From: Pomphorhynchus laevis
Taxonomy: Eukaryota > Acanthocephala > Palaeacanthocephala > Echinorhynchida > Pomphorhynchidae
Assembly (NCBI GenBank): GCA_012934845.2
Contig: WNNJ02000960.1
Span: forward strand, 32,152 to 96,151
Length of the DNA: 64,000 nt
Reading direction: 5' to 3'
A program made the translations under genes and the position numbers. A model generated the notes under the pieces. That model had not been told where the DNA came from. It worked only from the letters and a program-made list of their open reading frames with translations, and made no database searches. This document shows, piece after piece, positions 11,713-26,700 of the stretch; positions within the stretch are counted from its first letter, which is position 1, and every line of letters starts with the position of its first letter.

Positions 11713-14700
11713 TTAATTAACGTTGTTTATTAATGCAGCACCTCTTAAAATCCAATGCAACGGTTCTTCATTGCCAGAATTAAGCTGTATTGATGTGATA
11801 TAGTTCTCGCCAGTTCTTGTGGTGCGCTTGTAGACCGGGCAATCGTATATTTTGGCAACAGTTTTCGAATTTCTTTGTTTTTTATCAACGCCAGATATTC
11901 GATTAGCTCGACGTTCACTTTTTATATGTGTTATGTTAGCTGCTATTTTTTTAGTTTTTGACTGTTCATTCACTGCATACATGTAAATGACGGGCATCAG
12001 GTGGTATAAAATTTTATTTACAGCCTCACACAAAGAAGCTTGCTTTGGATTCCAAGCCACACCTTCTAAGTACATGCCATATATGTAGACACCCTCGGTA
12101 GGAGCCTGTCTAACATCTTCTTTATTCATTCGTGTTACAGTACTTTCTAAGGTAACAAAATTCAGTGCCCAATCATGATGTGATCGAGTAATTTCTTGTC
12201 TCATAGCTGTTAAAAATCCAGACGGATTAAAATATCCAGCAATCCAAAACAACTTTGGGCGACCTTTTCGGATCCAATTTTCAAACTGAGTATTTCGAGA
12301 AACCAATTCGCTAAACCAGAACCCCAAACCTTCTGAGATCCAAGAATATCTTGTCCACATAATCGGAGCACGCCCGTCGTAAATATTATCAACCGTTTGT
12401 TTTAATTCATCACTTAAAACAATAACTCCATCTATGGCTAAAATCACGTCCGTAATTGATTGCGTAATAATATTGAGTAACTTTTGCATCCGGTTTATTT
12501 CATGGGTCAAAAATATTGACATAGGCTGTATGGATCCCATAATTTGCAATCGTTTTCGAATTTCTAATTCAGATAAATTTTCCGGTAGTTTGGTAAACAT
12601 CTCAGTAGCTATCCGCTTTACGTTGGTTTCTCGACTTTGATCCAACACTGATATTAATTCTGATGACGCTTTGGATTCATCTTCATCTTTTTTAAACGAT
12701 GTTTTTAATAGTATAGGTATAATTGTCGATGACTCATCTTTTGGCTGAATGCTAACTATTGTTGATAAGACATAGCTACTTTGCATAATCTGATAGCTCC
12801 TGTCGGAATTAGCATGCAACCCGAAAATTCTTGCTTTATCCGTAATTGGTAGGTTGCTAATAAATGCTAATATGTCCTTCATTTTGTCAGATTGCGGTAT
12901 TGAGTAAATATTTGTTGGAGGACAAAAATCAAAGCGATCAGTTAAAAGAGCTTCTTTAAACCATAATTTGCTATAGGATAGAATCAGCCGTCGATCCATA
13001 TAATCAGTCACTCTACCACCATATTGTATCTCGCCAATCATGTAGCGTAAGGCCTTCCATGAAATTATAGGATTTTTGTCGTAACGTGCGAATAGATTAC
13101 CAATATATTTTAGTGACGCTTCCCAGTCTGTTTGACTAAATTCATAGGATGCATTCCAACCCATCGAACCATATTTTCTTCGTTCTTGAAACACACTGTG
13201 TAAGCATGATATAGAGTATATCAATGAAGGCCATGGTTTTGCACTAATTGCCTCGATAAATTCCTGAGTTACATTTTGATAAGTTCTGAATAAACCGGCT
13301 CGAATTCCCTGTGGAGCTTCATTGGTGAACTTAATAGCGCGTTGTAACATTTGTACGGGGAAGTATTTATTATACTCGGTAGTCAGCCATGCTCTGAAAT
13401 CTTGGTGACTATCAATTGTGTTAAGTTCAACATAGAATTTGTTTAGGTATTCAAGACCAAGATGACAATTTTGCAAGAGTATCCAATTGCCGGTTTGCAT
13501 CGCATGTAGCATTGCAGATCTTGCATGTTGCTCTTGACCTTGTCCTAATGCCATAATTGATATCTCCTTGCATTTTTTAGCAGCTATCGACACAATCGAA
13601 TTAGTGGGATCATTACCACTTGATAGCAAAGCAAGTATAGGCTTCTTTGAATTACTTTCATTAACTAAATCTTTAATTCTCAATATGTATGGTTGAACAA
13701 GCTGTTTACCAATTGTATGAGCAATAAAGGTTTGAGCCGTGACTATAATTTTATCAGGACTCCATACACGTACCATTAGTAATATGTCAAACTCATAATT
13801 TATACCTTTGTTTAGCGGTATTATCGGATTAGTTTCTTTAAGTTTTGAAGAGCTTTGCCAAACTTTCCACTGAAATTCGTTTTCTTTTAAATGCTGCATT
13901 ATATTTCTGAAGCGTGGAGTATGACTTATTTTGACTAAATTCATCAATGCTACGTTATCAATCCAGCTATATCGTTTGGGAGTGCAACTATCTAAATAAA
14001 TGCTAGCACCACCTTTAACAAATGCCATAAATTCGTTGATTTTAATATCACCAGATCTTAATTTTATTTTCAAGGCAAAAAGTAAAGTAAACAGTAGTCT
14101 ATCATGACGGTAAATTGCTCTTGAGACATAATTCCAAGTCATTTCTGTTAAGCGTTTTACGATATCATTTGCTCGTTGATTTGAGTTAGTTGATTTAATG
14201 CTATAACTGTTACTATAGCTGCTATCCATTGATTGGTTAAAAATTTCAAGAAACTGATGAAGAGACGTTTGGTACATGTGATTTACTAACACCATTTCTG
14301 TAATTATAAAATACAGTACGCTCCCACGAATTGCAACATACCTGTATTCCTCACGAGCAAATTCTAATTTTATTCTCGTTTTTTCTGCTATCATCATCTT
14401 CTGTTTTATATCATTAGCAGTAGATTTATTCTCATTTAGTGCTCGTATAAGTTCCAAATCGTCTAGCACGGATCCTTTAATACTTGTTAATTTTAGTAGC
14501 AAACTATTTTCAAGTTCTTTCAACCGCTTTTGGTTTGCTGGCATTTCTTTTGCTGTGATTACTCGTTCTCTTCCAATTTGCGCTCGTTCGTGGTTTATTA
14601 CAATTGCAAGTAATTGCTCTTCCGAACCAAGCATAGTTACTGCAAAATCAATAACTGCACATCGTGCAAATTTTTCTGGAGGAAATTCTGGATTTGATAG

Positions 14701-17700
14701 TTTTGTCGTAATATACAACATAAAGTTGTCATTCATATCAACATCCCTGTCTCCAATTTTACATTTCATCGAAGTTCCTAATTTAAAGTACTTTTTGTCG
14801 AGCACGTAATCCATCGTTGGGTCCAGTTCTTCTTCAACATCTTCAATAAGAAGTGTTTGGCCACCTGGCAAACATTTTTCAATCTGATCTCTGAAAGACT
14901 TTGAGTTTAACTGTGTTATTATCAGATCATTTTGAGATTCTTTTTTAGCAATCCATGTTTTACCTTGTAACTGAGGATCAATGAGTAAAGGATATCTATT
15001 ATTTTTAGTAATGATTATTCCATTCTCAGTTGACAATCTATCGGTGGGTAAACCTTCAAGATTCCATTCATTTATGCAGGCCTCATCAACCATATTATTT
15101 ACAATATCAAACCTATCTGTCAGCGGAATTCTTTCTTGTCTTATAATTTTTAGCCAATTTTCTGTCAACAGATTCCTGAAATTTTTGCTAAACGGTCCTG
15201 CATAACATATAAATGTTGTAGCTAAGAGAACGTCTCCAGGTAGTCTATTAATTGTTCGTTCTAAATATATACTCTGTCCACTCCATCGCTTCCTTTCGTC
15301 AGTTAGACCATCAATCAAACTTGCTGCTGTATCTCGTCGATGTTGTAACGCATCATATTGATCTTGAACTACTTTTTTCTCGTCAATTGCCTTCTGATAT
15401 TGAACAAGACATTTCTGAAGGATCTGACTGGTCGTTTGGTAATCTCCCTCTGCCCTGTTTAACTTCAACTGTGCTTTCTTGTGCTTGAATTCTAGTTTAC
15501 GCACATTGTTTATGAGCGGTAAAACAGCTTTGTTTTTATCATAGTATTGCTCCATTTTCTTTGCCCAATTTGTCAGGGGAGCCAGATTTTTGAAAACTTT
15601 GTAAGCCATATTATAATCATATCCTACATATTTAAAATATGATCCTGTTAACTCCAGGATTTCATCGTTGAGCTCATCAGGATTAAGTTCGTATAGCATT
15701 TTCATTATCTGTGGATAACTAAGCATTTTGCTTATTTCACTATTGTTTGTATTGTAAAATGGGGGTAATTTGCTACCTACGTTCGTGTTTATCGTAATTG
15801 AACCAACTCTGTATCTTAAAAGTATAAGAATGGAATCAATTATGATCATTATTAACTGTGGTGGGTTGGGAAGCTTTTTTAAATAATCAATATCTGGTTT
15901 CGTGATTTCAAGTAAAGCTTTTTTACATTCGTCTAGTACATGCTTTGCTGGCTCCATCTCTCGGTCAGCTGCCTCTTTTTGTTCGGCTATTATTTCCACG
16001 ATTGACTCTGCATCATGCTTTATTTTTTTTACATGTTCCTCCTGTTGCTCGGCGTTTTTCTTTATACCCTCAGTACTACGTAATTCTTCTGACGCAATAG
16101 AATTTAAAGCCTCGATTTCTTTCTCCTTTCCAACCAGCTCTGCTGAAATTGAATTAACTTGTTCAGCTGCTTTATGCAGTTTGTCGATTCCAATTTTCAT
16201 CTTTGTTTTTTCTTTCTCTAGGTATTCTCTTCTTTCCATATGTTGTTGTTGATAACTAGTAATAAATGATAGGAACGATTTCGGAGTTACACTAATAAGT
16301 CGTCTAGTAAGTTCAAAATATTTGTAACATGTTGTTGAAATATCATGACGAATTTGACTCATTACTTTTATAACGGCAGTTTTTGTACTCGGTCGACAGT
16401 CCATCTCAAATTTCTGTAGATAATAACTACGCACACTAGTTAACGCTTTAATAGGCCATTTATGATACCAATCAATAGTACATCCACTGATAAGACCAGG
16501 AAACTTCATTGCCCTCTCTCTAAACCGTTTTTTCTCTGGTGACAAACAAAGAATAATGTGAAGATTAGCACGTATTTTTTGCCGATAATGCTGCATTAAG
16601 GTTTCTTTCATGATAATGGATTTAGGATTCATTCTTTTGATACTAAAATCCAGCTCATTCAAAACAGGCTCGTTATCTTCTTTTCCTAGCAAGCCTGGAA
16701 TTTCTCCGGTATTCAACATATTATTAACATATTCAAGATACTGCTCGTCGTTAATATCAGTATCCACCAGAATAAAAGAGACACCTCTTTCACTCTTAGG
16801 CACCATCTTATACAAAAGACGCATATCTTCTAGAAACGAAGTTACATTGTAAATTCTTGTGAGCATAATCTTAAAGATTTTATGACCGCAAATGTAAGCA
16901 GCCAAAGCAGCCATCGATCGTTTTCCTGAACCTCCGATGGCTACAAGCAGCGCGTGTCCTTTAGGCTTTGTTATTATTTTTGATACTCGTAGCAAATGTT
17001 TTATTGAATCATCGAAAAATACAATATCCATGATATTGCCTTTAACTTCCACGTTCATTCTTTCCATGTTATTTTTAAGAATATTACGTATAGTCTCCAT
17101 ATCTAAAACACGTTCATATAATCTTGGTTGTAAACTATCTCCGGCTTCAAAATTATCGACATTATCGTCGGTTACTTCTATTTTAGCTCGTTGAAAGTCA
17201 CAGTATAAGTCATCTTCATATGAGTTAGCTATGTCTCCAGATTTTTTTATTGATATTTTAGCATCAGACCGTGAGGATCTTACCCCAACGGCATTTATTG
17301 TGTGTCTACTGCTATCTCCAAAGCTGGCAAAACTTTCCCTCACTGAATTAGCACCCGCTTCTTGTTCGATCTCCTTCTCTATTAATCGATGTGTAGGCTT
17401 AGCAGTTTCATCATTGAGAACGGTTTTAAACCACTCAATATCAGATTCGATAATTAGCCTATCTGACAAAACTCGTGAGCAGTCGTGTCTCCATAAATGA
17501 ACTAACTCCTTAACAGTTGAACACTCTGAACTACTGATTCGAATTATTCCCTCCCATATTTTAGATAAATCTCTTAAATTAAATATATAGTGGAACTTGG
17601 CAGGAGTTGGCAGCATTTTTAGTTTAACTGCTTGCCATATTTGCCTTGTGGCCTCCACAATACAGCTACATGCATTAATAATGCCCATGGAAAATCCTCT

Positions 17701-20700
17701 ACTTTCATAAAAGTTGTTTGCAATTGACATAAATATTTTCTCTGTAGCTTCGTTTTCTGGTAGAGTACAATTAAAAGTGATAAAATGCCTCCTTAGTCGT
17801 TCTGGAATATTATTACGACCGCCACCCGGCTTTATCATAGCCGCTAAAAATTGAATATCTACTATATTTGTCCATTCGCAAGGTTTATCTAAGCTGTAGA
17901 ATCCGTTAAATTCGATAACCTCGCGAACAACTTCGTTAGCTGTTTGATCTCCCCATTTATTTACCATAGGCATACTTAAATCGTCAATGAATATGGTCAT
18001 ATGCTTATTTTCTGCTGGTCCGATAGTGTTCGCAACGCGCTTGTCGAAATAACTTTCAAGTGTGCGATGGATCTGATTTGGTGTTGTTGCTGAGCTGAAA
18101 TTCATTGTCCTACATTCGTGTACTGTAGCGTCATAACTAGTTGACATAAAATTATTGATAATGACCGTTTTCGCGGTGCGTGGTTCTCCAACGAGTAAAA
18201 CCGGCTTTTTCTGCCTAGCAATTGAATCTACCAGATACATTGTTCTTACATTGTCGACATTAGGAACTAAAATTTTTGAATATTCAAGAGGCGATTCACT
18301 TTCCATTGGATATTTCCAATCATTTACTAAGCGAGACCAATGTTCCCAAACACCTTCTTTACTTACAAAGTGATCAAATACAGATTGTGTACAGTTTCCT
18401 ACAATTGTATTTGAAAAACTTTGGTTATTCAAATTCAACTGATCACTTAAATTATCTCGTATAAAAACTTCCAGTTTAGAACGATCATCAAGCTCCAAAA
18501 GTGCACCAAAACTCAAAATAATTGTGAAAGAACTAAGACGCTTTAAAACATCGTCATTGCCGTTATATTGATCAAACTCCGCATTCATCCCGTCAGTTAG
18601 ACTTAGCATCTGTGAAATGTAGTTACATTCATAAGCAGACATTGTAGGTGATAAATATATTCGTACATACTGTTCTAGTTTATCGAAGACATTGTCAAGT
18701 ACTTTGTAAATCGCATTATTGTATTTTTTATCTTTATATGAAGCTAACCATGATTGTGTAATAGCACGCCATGATAGAGTCGATCTGCTCATGTATAACA
18801 TACCGTTTCTGGACACCGTTGCAGGACTGGCATTATCAATATTATGCACTTCAAATATTACTTTGACATTCGTAACCATTGGTATTCTATCACCATTTGC
18901 CAATGTTTGCAATTTGTTATCATCTAAAACTGAATTTAAATTCTCGATCCAAACAGCGTAAACAGGACCATCCAATACCATCCACCAGGATTCCTTTCTT
19001 TGTTTCTTAACACTGTTACTGTACATTTTAAGAAATCGTCTCCATAAAATAGAGAATCCTCCATCCGACCAATCGTTAGTAGCAACGTCTAGTTCGCCGA
19101 ACATTTGTGCCGATGTTATCGCCTTTGGATTCATTCGATATTCTCGTGTCAGTGTTCCCATAATCGTTAGCGCTCCTTGCAGCACTGTAATGCAAGATGA
19201 TTTACCGACACCACTAGGTCCAAGCACCAGTATACCGTGACGAACAAGTTGTGTATCATACAATTGAAGGATCTTCAAATTCCAATCTGCATGATTGCAT
19301 AGATTTAGTTCGTTACATTTAAAATCAATTGCTACATGCAAATCATTTTTATTGTCTGCTTTTATGGCGACTGACGGAAACAAATCGTTAAGTAGTGATA
19401 GAAATGGCGGTTTATCTTCATCAACTAATTTCGATATATTCATATATCTTAAAACTATGAGAACAGCAACCGATTCTTCTTCAGCATTTTGTCTCTTTGC
19501 AGTGCCCAGTGTTCTTAAAACAGCACGAACATTTCTCACACCAAAATCGTAGTGAACTTGCTTACTGAGTTGATCCTCACATAATTTATACAGTAAATAG
19601 AATTTCTGAGATAGTACCACATTGTTTTTGAATCCACAACTGGCCAATTTAACACGTATTATAATCTGTCGATCTGGGACCATCAGTGCGACAACTCTGA
19701 AATTAACTTTTATATTCTCAGGCAGTTCTTGTCTACCCGCGTATCCTGGATTCATTGTTATTATTATCGCGAAAGAAGTATCCATAGAAATTCGTTGACC
19801 GTCTGTGAATAGCAATTCACTGTGCCGGTTTCGTTTTGCATGTAACAATGTTTGAATCTGCTGGGCTGCCACGGATAAAGCAGGCAAATTTATTCTGTTA
19901 AATTCGTCAAAGCATCCCCAGCAACCTGATCGGGCTAAGCCTTCAAATGTTTTACTAAGTCCTTTGTAATCAAATTGTTCTGAACATTTAAGTACAATAC
20001 AGTACTTTCCTATCGATTTTGCCATGTCCTTTGTTGTTTCGGTTTTGCCTGTACTTGCTGAGCCAGCTGGACTGCCACCATAGCACATTCCTAATGCTTG
20101 TGCTAATGATATATAACACCTATCTGTCAAATGTGTTATTACTAATCGTTCACTACACCCAAGAAACTCATTCCCGTACATTAAATCTACGTCGGTAATA
20201 CTAACAACCATCGAATTCGTAACGTCTTCATAATAAAATCTACTTTGTTTAGTCCAGTCAAAATCGCGAACATCTTTTAAATTTAGGTTTACTAGGTCGC
20301 TAAAAACATCTCTTTGATGAATATGTATAGTTATGTATGTGTCATATTTTAATCTGTTCATTGATGATAGATCATATACAGTTATTTCAATTAGTTGGTC
20401 GAGAAGCAGTTGGAAATATTTGCTAGCCTTACGAACAGAGTTACCTGTTTTTAGCTGATTTTTTATTGCATTTTCGCTAGTCGCTGTCCATAGTAATTGT
20501 AGTATGATTGATCTAAATTGTTGGTTTTCCTCTAAAAAGAAGGATTGTAAATCAAATTCGCTATTCCCCATGGAAGCTACGCATTTCTGCATTCTAGCTT
20601 TAACTGTGTCCTGACAAGACAGAAGAAAATCACCAAGCCACTCTTCAACAGTAGTTTTCTTAGTATACACAGGACGCACCAGCTTCAATACTTCATTATC

Positions 20701-23700
20701 TTCACTCTGTATTGCTAGAATACCTGAATGTTGCTGTGATTGTCCGCTTGATTTAGCCGCGTAATCTTCCGTTTCTTTGCTAGATTCGTTAAATTTAACT
20801 GAATTTACACTTTCAGTGAATGCATTGAAATATGGCTGTAACTTTATAGGTTCCGAAGCTTGACCGAGAATTTCTAATAGTACCGCATCAGATAGAAAGT
20901 AAAATCGCGGAAAAATCAATCTTTTTGATTCAAGATATCCTGCTAATGACGTTTGACACATGTCCAATTGAGATAGCATAAAATCTAACATTTCAAGATT
21001 ATTATCGTAAGATATACAACATGACAATATGTTCGGCGTTTCTTTCACTTTTGTAATCATTTTTAACCACATTTTATCCACTGCATTAAATTTCCGTGCT
21101 TCCAAAGGCAATTGTCTTGAAATATCTCCTCCTATAAACACTGCTTCCAAGTATACCCATAAATTATGAACTTGAATCCATTTAGTCTTAACTTCATAAG
21201 TAATCGCTAAACCATCAATGCATTTTTGATTATCAACCTTGAAATGTTCATTATAGCGGTTTGAAGCCAAATTCGCCAATATTAGATTTGAATCTTCAAT
21301 TGCTGATATTGCCTCTGATGTATCTTGACCTTTAAGTATTATGTTTACTCTCATTTTAAAAGGGGCAAGTTTAAATTTTCTTGTTCGCCATTCAGATTCA
21401 AGCGAATTAAGTTTGGCTTCGATTTCTTGTTCTTTCATTGCACGAATACACACATCTTCTAACTGTTCTTTCTTTTCAATAATTGGAATACCAACTAACT
21501 GTCCTACTTGGAAAGCATCGTCCGAAACATTTAAATGTATATTAAAAATTGATTCCATGTTTTGCCGGTGCCGTATTTGCATAGCTTTCTCGGATAGCAT
21601 TTCTAAAAGCGGAATCTTTTCAAGAAATTCAGCTATAAGCTCAGATAGTTCTCGGTAAGCTGGCCACTTTTTGAGACTAGTTGGCATTCTTTTACAGCGT
21701 GACATTAAGTCCGATATTTCGTCTGTCATTGAGCTAATGTTAATTTTTGACAACACTGTATCTTTGAACCTATCTATGGTTTGGTTGGCCTGATCAAACA
21801 ATGCGTAAATACGATTAAAACTGGTAAGCTCTTTCTTTAGAAAGTACAGTCTATTAAACTTACGATGCGGTAAATTGAACAGTTGCTCGCCTTCATATAG
21901 AGATCGGTGTCGATGCCATAAGAGATCAAACTTCGAGCTGAACAATCTCATTCTATCGCTTGCTTCTTTAGCAGCGACTCCTTCTATCATTGGTCCTTTA
22001 GTTTGGTATTGATTGTCAAATTCGTTAAGTTCGCTACTGAATACTTCAATGTCTTTTAATAGTTCATTTACGAACATGCTGCTAGATTTTAAAATGTCAT
22101 AATGTGCTAATCCAACTTTTGCTATTAATTCTTCATAACTGCGTGCAAGCTCCTCAGACTTATCCGTGATATTAAATGGCCGCAAGCTTTGCTGTGCTTC
22201 AGGATAATGATAAGCTATTGCATTAAAAGCTGCACGTAACTTCATACAAGATCTTTCTATTTTAGGTTGATAACTTCGTTTTGCGTTAATTGCAGATAGA
22301 ACGGTCTTAAAGTCATCTACAGAACAAATTACCTTGTCTAGATTGTTTATTAATCGCTGCATAAGCATATGAATACTTGGTGCATTTTCAATTAACAGTT
22401 GTTGAACGTGTTCACGTGCTTTTAGTTTTCTATTTACGGCTTGTTGAACGATATCACTTTTAAAAGATGTCGTGATTAGCTTTACTAGAAAGACGTTTTG
22501 ATAATCTTCAATATGTTGTATAGATTTTACCATATTGTCAAGTTCACTTAATCCGTTAAGTATGGACATAATTTCAAAATTTTCCCTTCTTATAGCTACA
22601 ATTTTATCCGATATGGTTTCATCTGATTGCCAAATATAACTGTATTTATATAAATACTGCAGACTACTTTCAAACATTTCTTTATTCATAACAATGCAAT
22701 TTGATAAATCCTTGTAAATTCGGTTTACCTCAACATCTGTGCGAATATCATTATATAAAACCGCCGGAGGTAACTCAAATAAATTATATACATCAGTGGA
22801 TTTTGCATTTTCAGGAATGAATTTACAATCCAAAGTAGACAATTTCTTTAAGATTAATTGAAATACGTCGATATCTCCTCGCATTGCATCAAGTCTCCCA
22901 GGGTAGTCTATGCAGTGAATCATGTCCGCTTTCAATTCCTTCGATTGACCCCATCTCTTGACTCCTTTTGAAACATTTAAAATATATTGCACCACCTGAT
23001 TCACGCTATGCTGCAATTTATCTACACTCGGACTCAATTTTATTATTTGATCCTCTAAAATAACATCAACACAGAAGACAAGTGTTTGTACATGTTCATC
23101 ATTTAGAGCATCAGAGCTTTGAACGTATAAAGCTGTTTTACATTTTTCATCTTTATTTAAGTGAACACGTTTTCTACTGAATAAGTGTTCCCGAAGCTTG
23201 TCTAACGAGTTTATTGTTATATAAATTAATCCTTCAGTCATACGTCCTTCATAGTAATTCCATACCCGTGCTATTTCACCATTAATTTCTTGCAATTGTT
23301 TACCGTCTTCATTCGACTTATTTTCGCTGTCTTCTATGGTTTGCTGAGATGTTGGCAAAGAACGTAGCTGATGGATTTTTCGAAGACCTTTGTCGGTCAA
23401 AGCAAATGTCTGAACAATAGATCGTTGTGGCTTTCCAAGCCTTCCAAGTTTCACTGTTGACCCATGACACGGTCGAAAATTCATTGACCCAGCCTGATCA
23501 TCACATGCCTCTGTAAACATTTCAATTAAATCTAAAACCGCGTTTTCAATTTTGGAATTTAGTGCGGCAATACTAACGGCGGCAGTTAACGTGTCCTTTT
23601 TCGTTAGTTGAGCAAACTCTTCTAAAGTAAGACATTGATGTTTTTCGTTAACTTGTTGCCCGTTATAATTGGACATGTGAGTTTTTGATGTAACATTTGG

Positions 23701-26700
23701 AATTGTCATCAAATAAATGTTAAATAATGTATCTAAATGTCTATGAATACGATTCACTACTAGCCATTCAACTCGATAGACGAGATTTTCCATCATATCG
23801 ACTTCCAGATCACACTGTTCTGTGTACTTTGTTAACCCCGGTGATTGCCAGTTGTAAATAATCTTACCTTCTTGGAGTAAACTATATAATTTAGACGGGT
23901 ACTCACAAAACAGTTTTTTAATGACATTTCTGTATGTTCTTTTAGATGAACGAATTTGAATATCATTATAAATTCTTACTATGTGTCTTAACCGATAAGC
24001 ATTAGCCTCTAAATTTGACCAATTATTAAGTAAGTCAAAACATATAGATGGACATGATATGTTCATATCAAGTAATTCCCGAATTGTGTGATCTGCACAT
24101 TCAATAAATGGATCAAAGTTTAGGTGGAAAAGCGATAATCCATTCTTCAAAGGTATGTTTTCAGCTATTTTATTTAGTCGAAAGAATGTACTATAATAAT
24201 TTTGCTTGCTATCTTCGTGTTGATTTTCAATAAAAATAGGAGACTTCAAAGCATTCAGAAGATGTTCTACTGATTTCAACCAATGTCTATGTGTAAGTAA
24301 CTCATGCATGGTGAGCACTTGTGCTCTTTTATCAAATTCTCGTTTGAGCAAATCTTTTTCGGCATCGGAAATGCAATCGACACTTAAAATTTCATTTACT
24401 GGCTTCTTAATTCGGTAATACAATCCCCGAACCCATTGAATTTGCGATACTGTATCATAAGTGGTGAGATTAAAATAGCTCGCGTTCCTTTTCTCATGTT
24501 CATATATCGACATTACCAAAGAAAATTCCGTGTTAATAATGTATAAAACAACTTCAGAATATAATTTAATCACACATTTTCTTAGATCATCTATTTTCAT
24601 AGATTTTATACTTTTAAGACATCGCAACACTTCGTTGATGCTTCTGCATTTACTTTTAAAAATTTTGTGAACTCGATACTCTAAGCTTTCAATAAAAGCT
24701 TTATTCAAAATATCTAGATCCGAAAGAAAGATATCTTTATACCATCGTTTAAAAGTAGGATCTTCCTCCTCAAGAAGAAGTGTGTAATGTTCAGAAAAAC
24801 TGCCTGGACGAGCTATCAGCTTACTTAGCAATTCTTCAAGATGTTCCGCTTCCATCGAAAAATCTCTTAATGTAACCTTGTTAAGTTGTGATCCGTATTT
24901 CTTAATTGTATTCCGGACATGAATTATTTTCTGAATTCGCAGTAGAAACATGTTAATCGGGCTGAAGGTATATTCTGTTGAAACATTATCTAACGCTTCC
25001 ATAGCCATAAAAACGTGACCTATTAAAGGCATTGAAGATGCGGCCTTTTCTGGTGTCCCACTTACGATCATTTTCAAAAGTTCGTTAGTTAAATCAATGT
25101 GCATATGACAAACTTCTTCTACTAATTTAAATGTTTGATCCTTTATGCTAATAATATTATCCACAACATTACAAGTAAGACATTTTTTACAGCATTGCAC
25201 AATTTGCGAACACAAACAAAGCAATAAATCACTAATGTGCCGAGGTTCTGAATAGTGTCTGGATACTTTACATATAAGTTTGACAGAATGCATCAGTAAC
25301 GGCAAAAATTGTTTTACCATAGCAAGATCACTACCGTATATTGGACTACTTATCTTTGATAATGATAATAAGTATTTAAAATTTTCTTGGGCTTCACATA
25401 AATTACTTACTAATCTTTTTTCACAATTAAACCATTCAAGCAACTTATTGCTAGATATAGCATCCCTTAACAAATACACATTCACCTTATGTCTTGGATG
25501 AGATACAGTTTTGAGCAAAGTGGCCAGTTGAACATTGGCATTTCGCCAAAATTCAATCTCGGCATCGAGTCCAGTTAGCTTTACTTTCTCGTTACTTGGA
25601 CAAGTAACCGTTCTCCACCTTATTTCTGTCAGCAGTGATAGCACATATTTAACTTTGTTCATAATCAATTCAAGATAAAGTTCCGATTGTCGCACAACCG
25701 ATGGAATCACTGATAACTCAAGTATTATGGACGCGATGTCCTGTGCATTTTCTAGTAATAATACTGTTCGTTCTAATAAATGTTGACTGTTGTAATCTAT
25801 ATTGTAATGGATTGTTCCTGATTGCGTTAATTTATAAGTTAGTGATGATGGTAATGCCAGCTGAACATTTCGAAATGACTGTTCCGAAGAATTAAGAATT
25901 TGATTTGTTAGATTGAGTGATTGTAATAACTTGCCAATAGAAGATCCTTTCATTTTCGATATTATTGGCAAATATACCTTCTGTAATAACATGCATGCGT
26001 TAGCAGCGACTGACGATATTTTATATTTTACTTGATTGCTAGTGACAGATTGGAAATTACTAAAAATATCGTTTAATGTTGGTGTAACTGCAAATCGAAA
26101 CGTGAATAGTGATCCGAAAGAATCATTAGATTCGTTTCTTCGTTCAATGTCATTATTGTGACGATATTTTGGGAATATAACAATCATTATTCCTACACTA
26201 CCTGGCGGTAATGCTGATATCGATTCATTTATAAAGACACTCACCTCTTTGTTAAGGATGTAATTACCGTCGCCATTATCTGTCCAAGCGACGACTGATA
26301 TAATAATAGCTTCATCGATATTCTCTGTAAAAACGTTTTCACTTACATGCTCATTTGAAATCTTTATGCCAATATCAGATTTTGACACGTTTTCCCGTGA
26401 TATTAAACTTTTAGATAAACTTGATTTTTCACTGGCTTTAACGTTCGATGAACAAAACTCTATAATTTTTTGTAATTTTAAATCATTTTCCAATATTTTA
26501 GAAATTATTGTATATTTGTCGATGCCCGATGAAATTGTTAAGATGTCAATAATTTTATCAATTAAAGATCCTGTCTCCTCATTTATTCTTTCCTTGTAGT
26601 TAACAATTGATGAAAAAATTAAAGAAGAAATACTATTAACTCCACTTAAGAAAACATTTTGGCTATCAAATGTATTCCTACTATCGTTATAGTTAAACGG

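Noticed and set aside
15902-16252. Plus-strand frames across the dynein, such as the Ser/Cys-rich 116-codon one
   Set aside because: All are antisense shadows; this one opposes the stalk coiled coil, whose Lys/Glu codons give Ser/Phe/Leu on the other strand.
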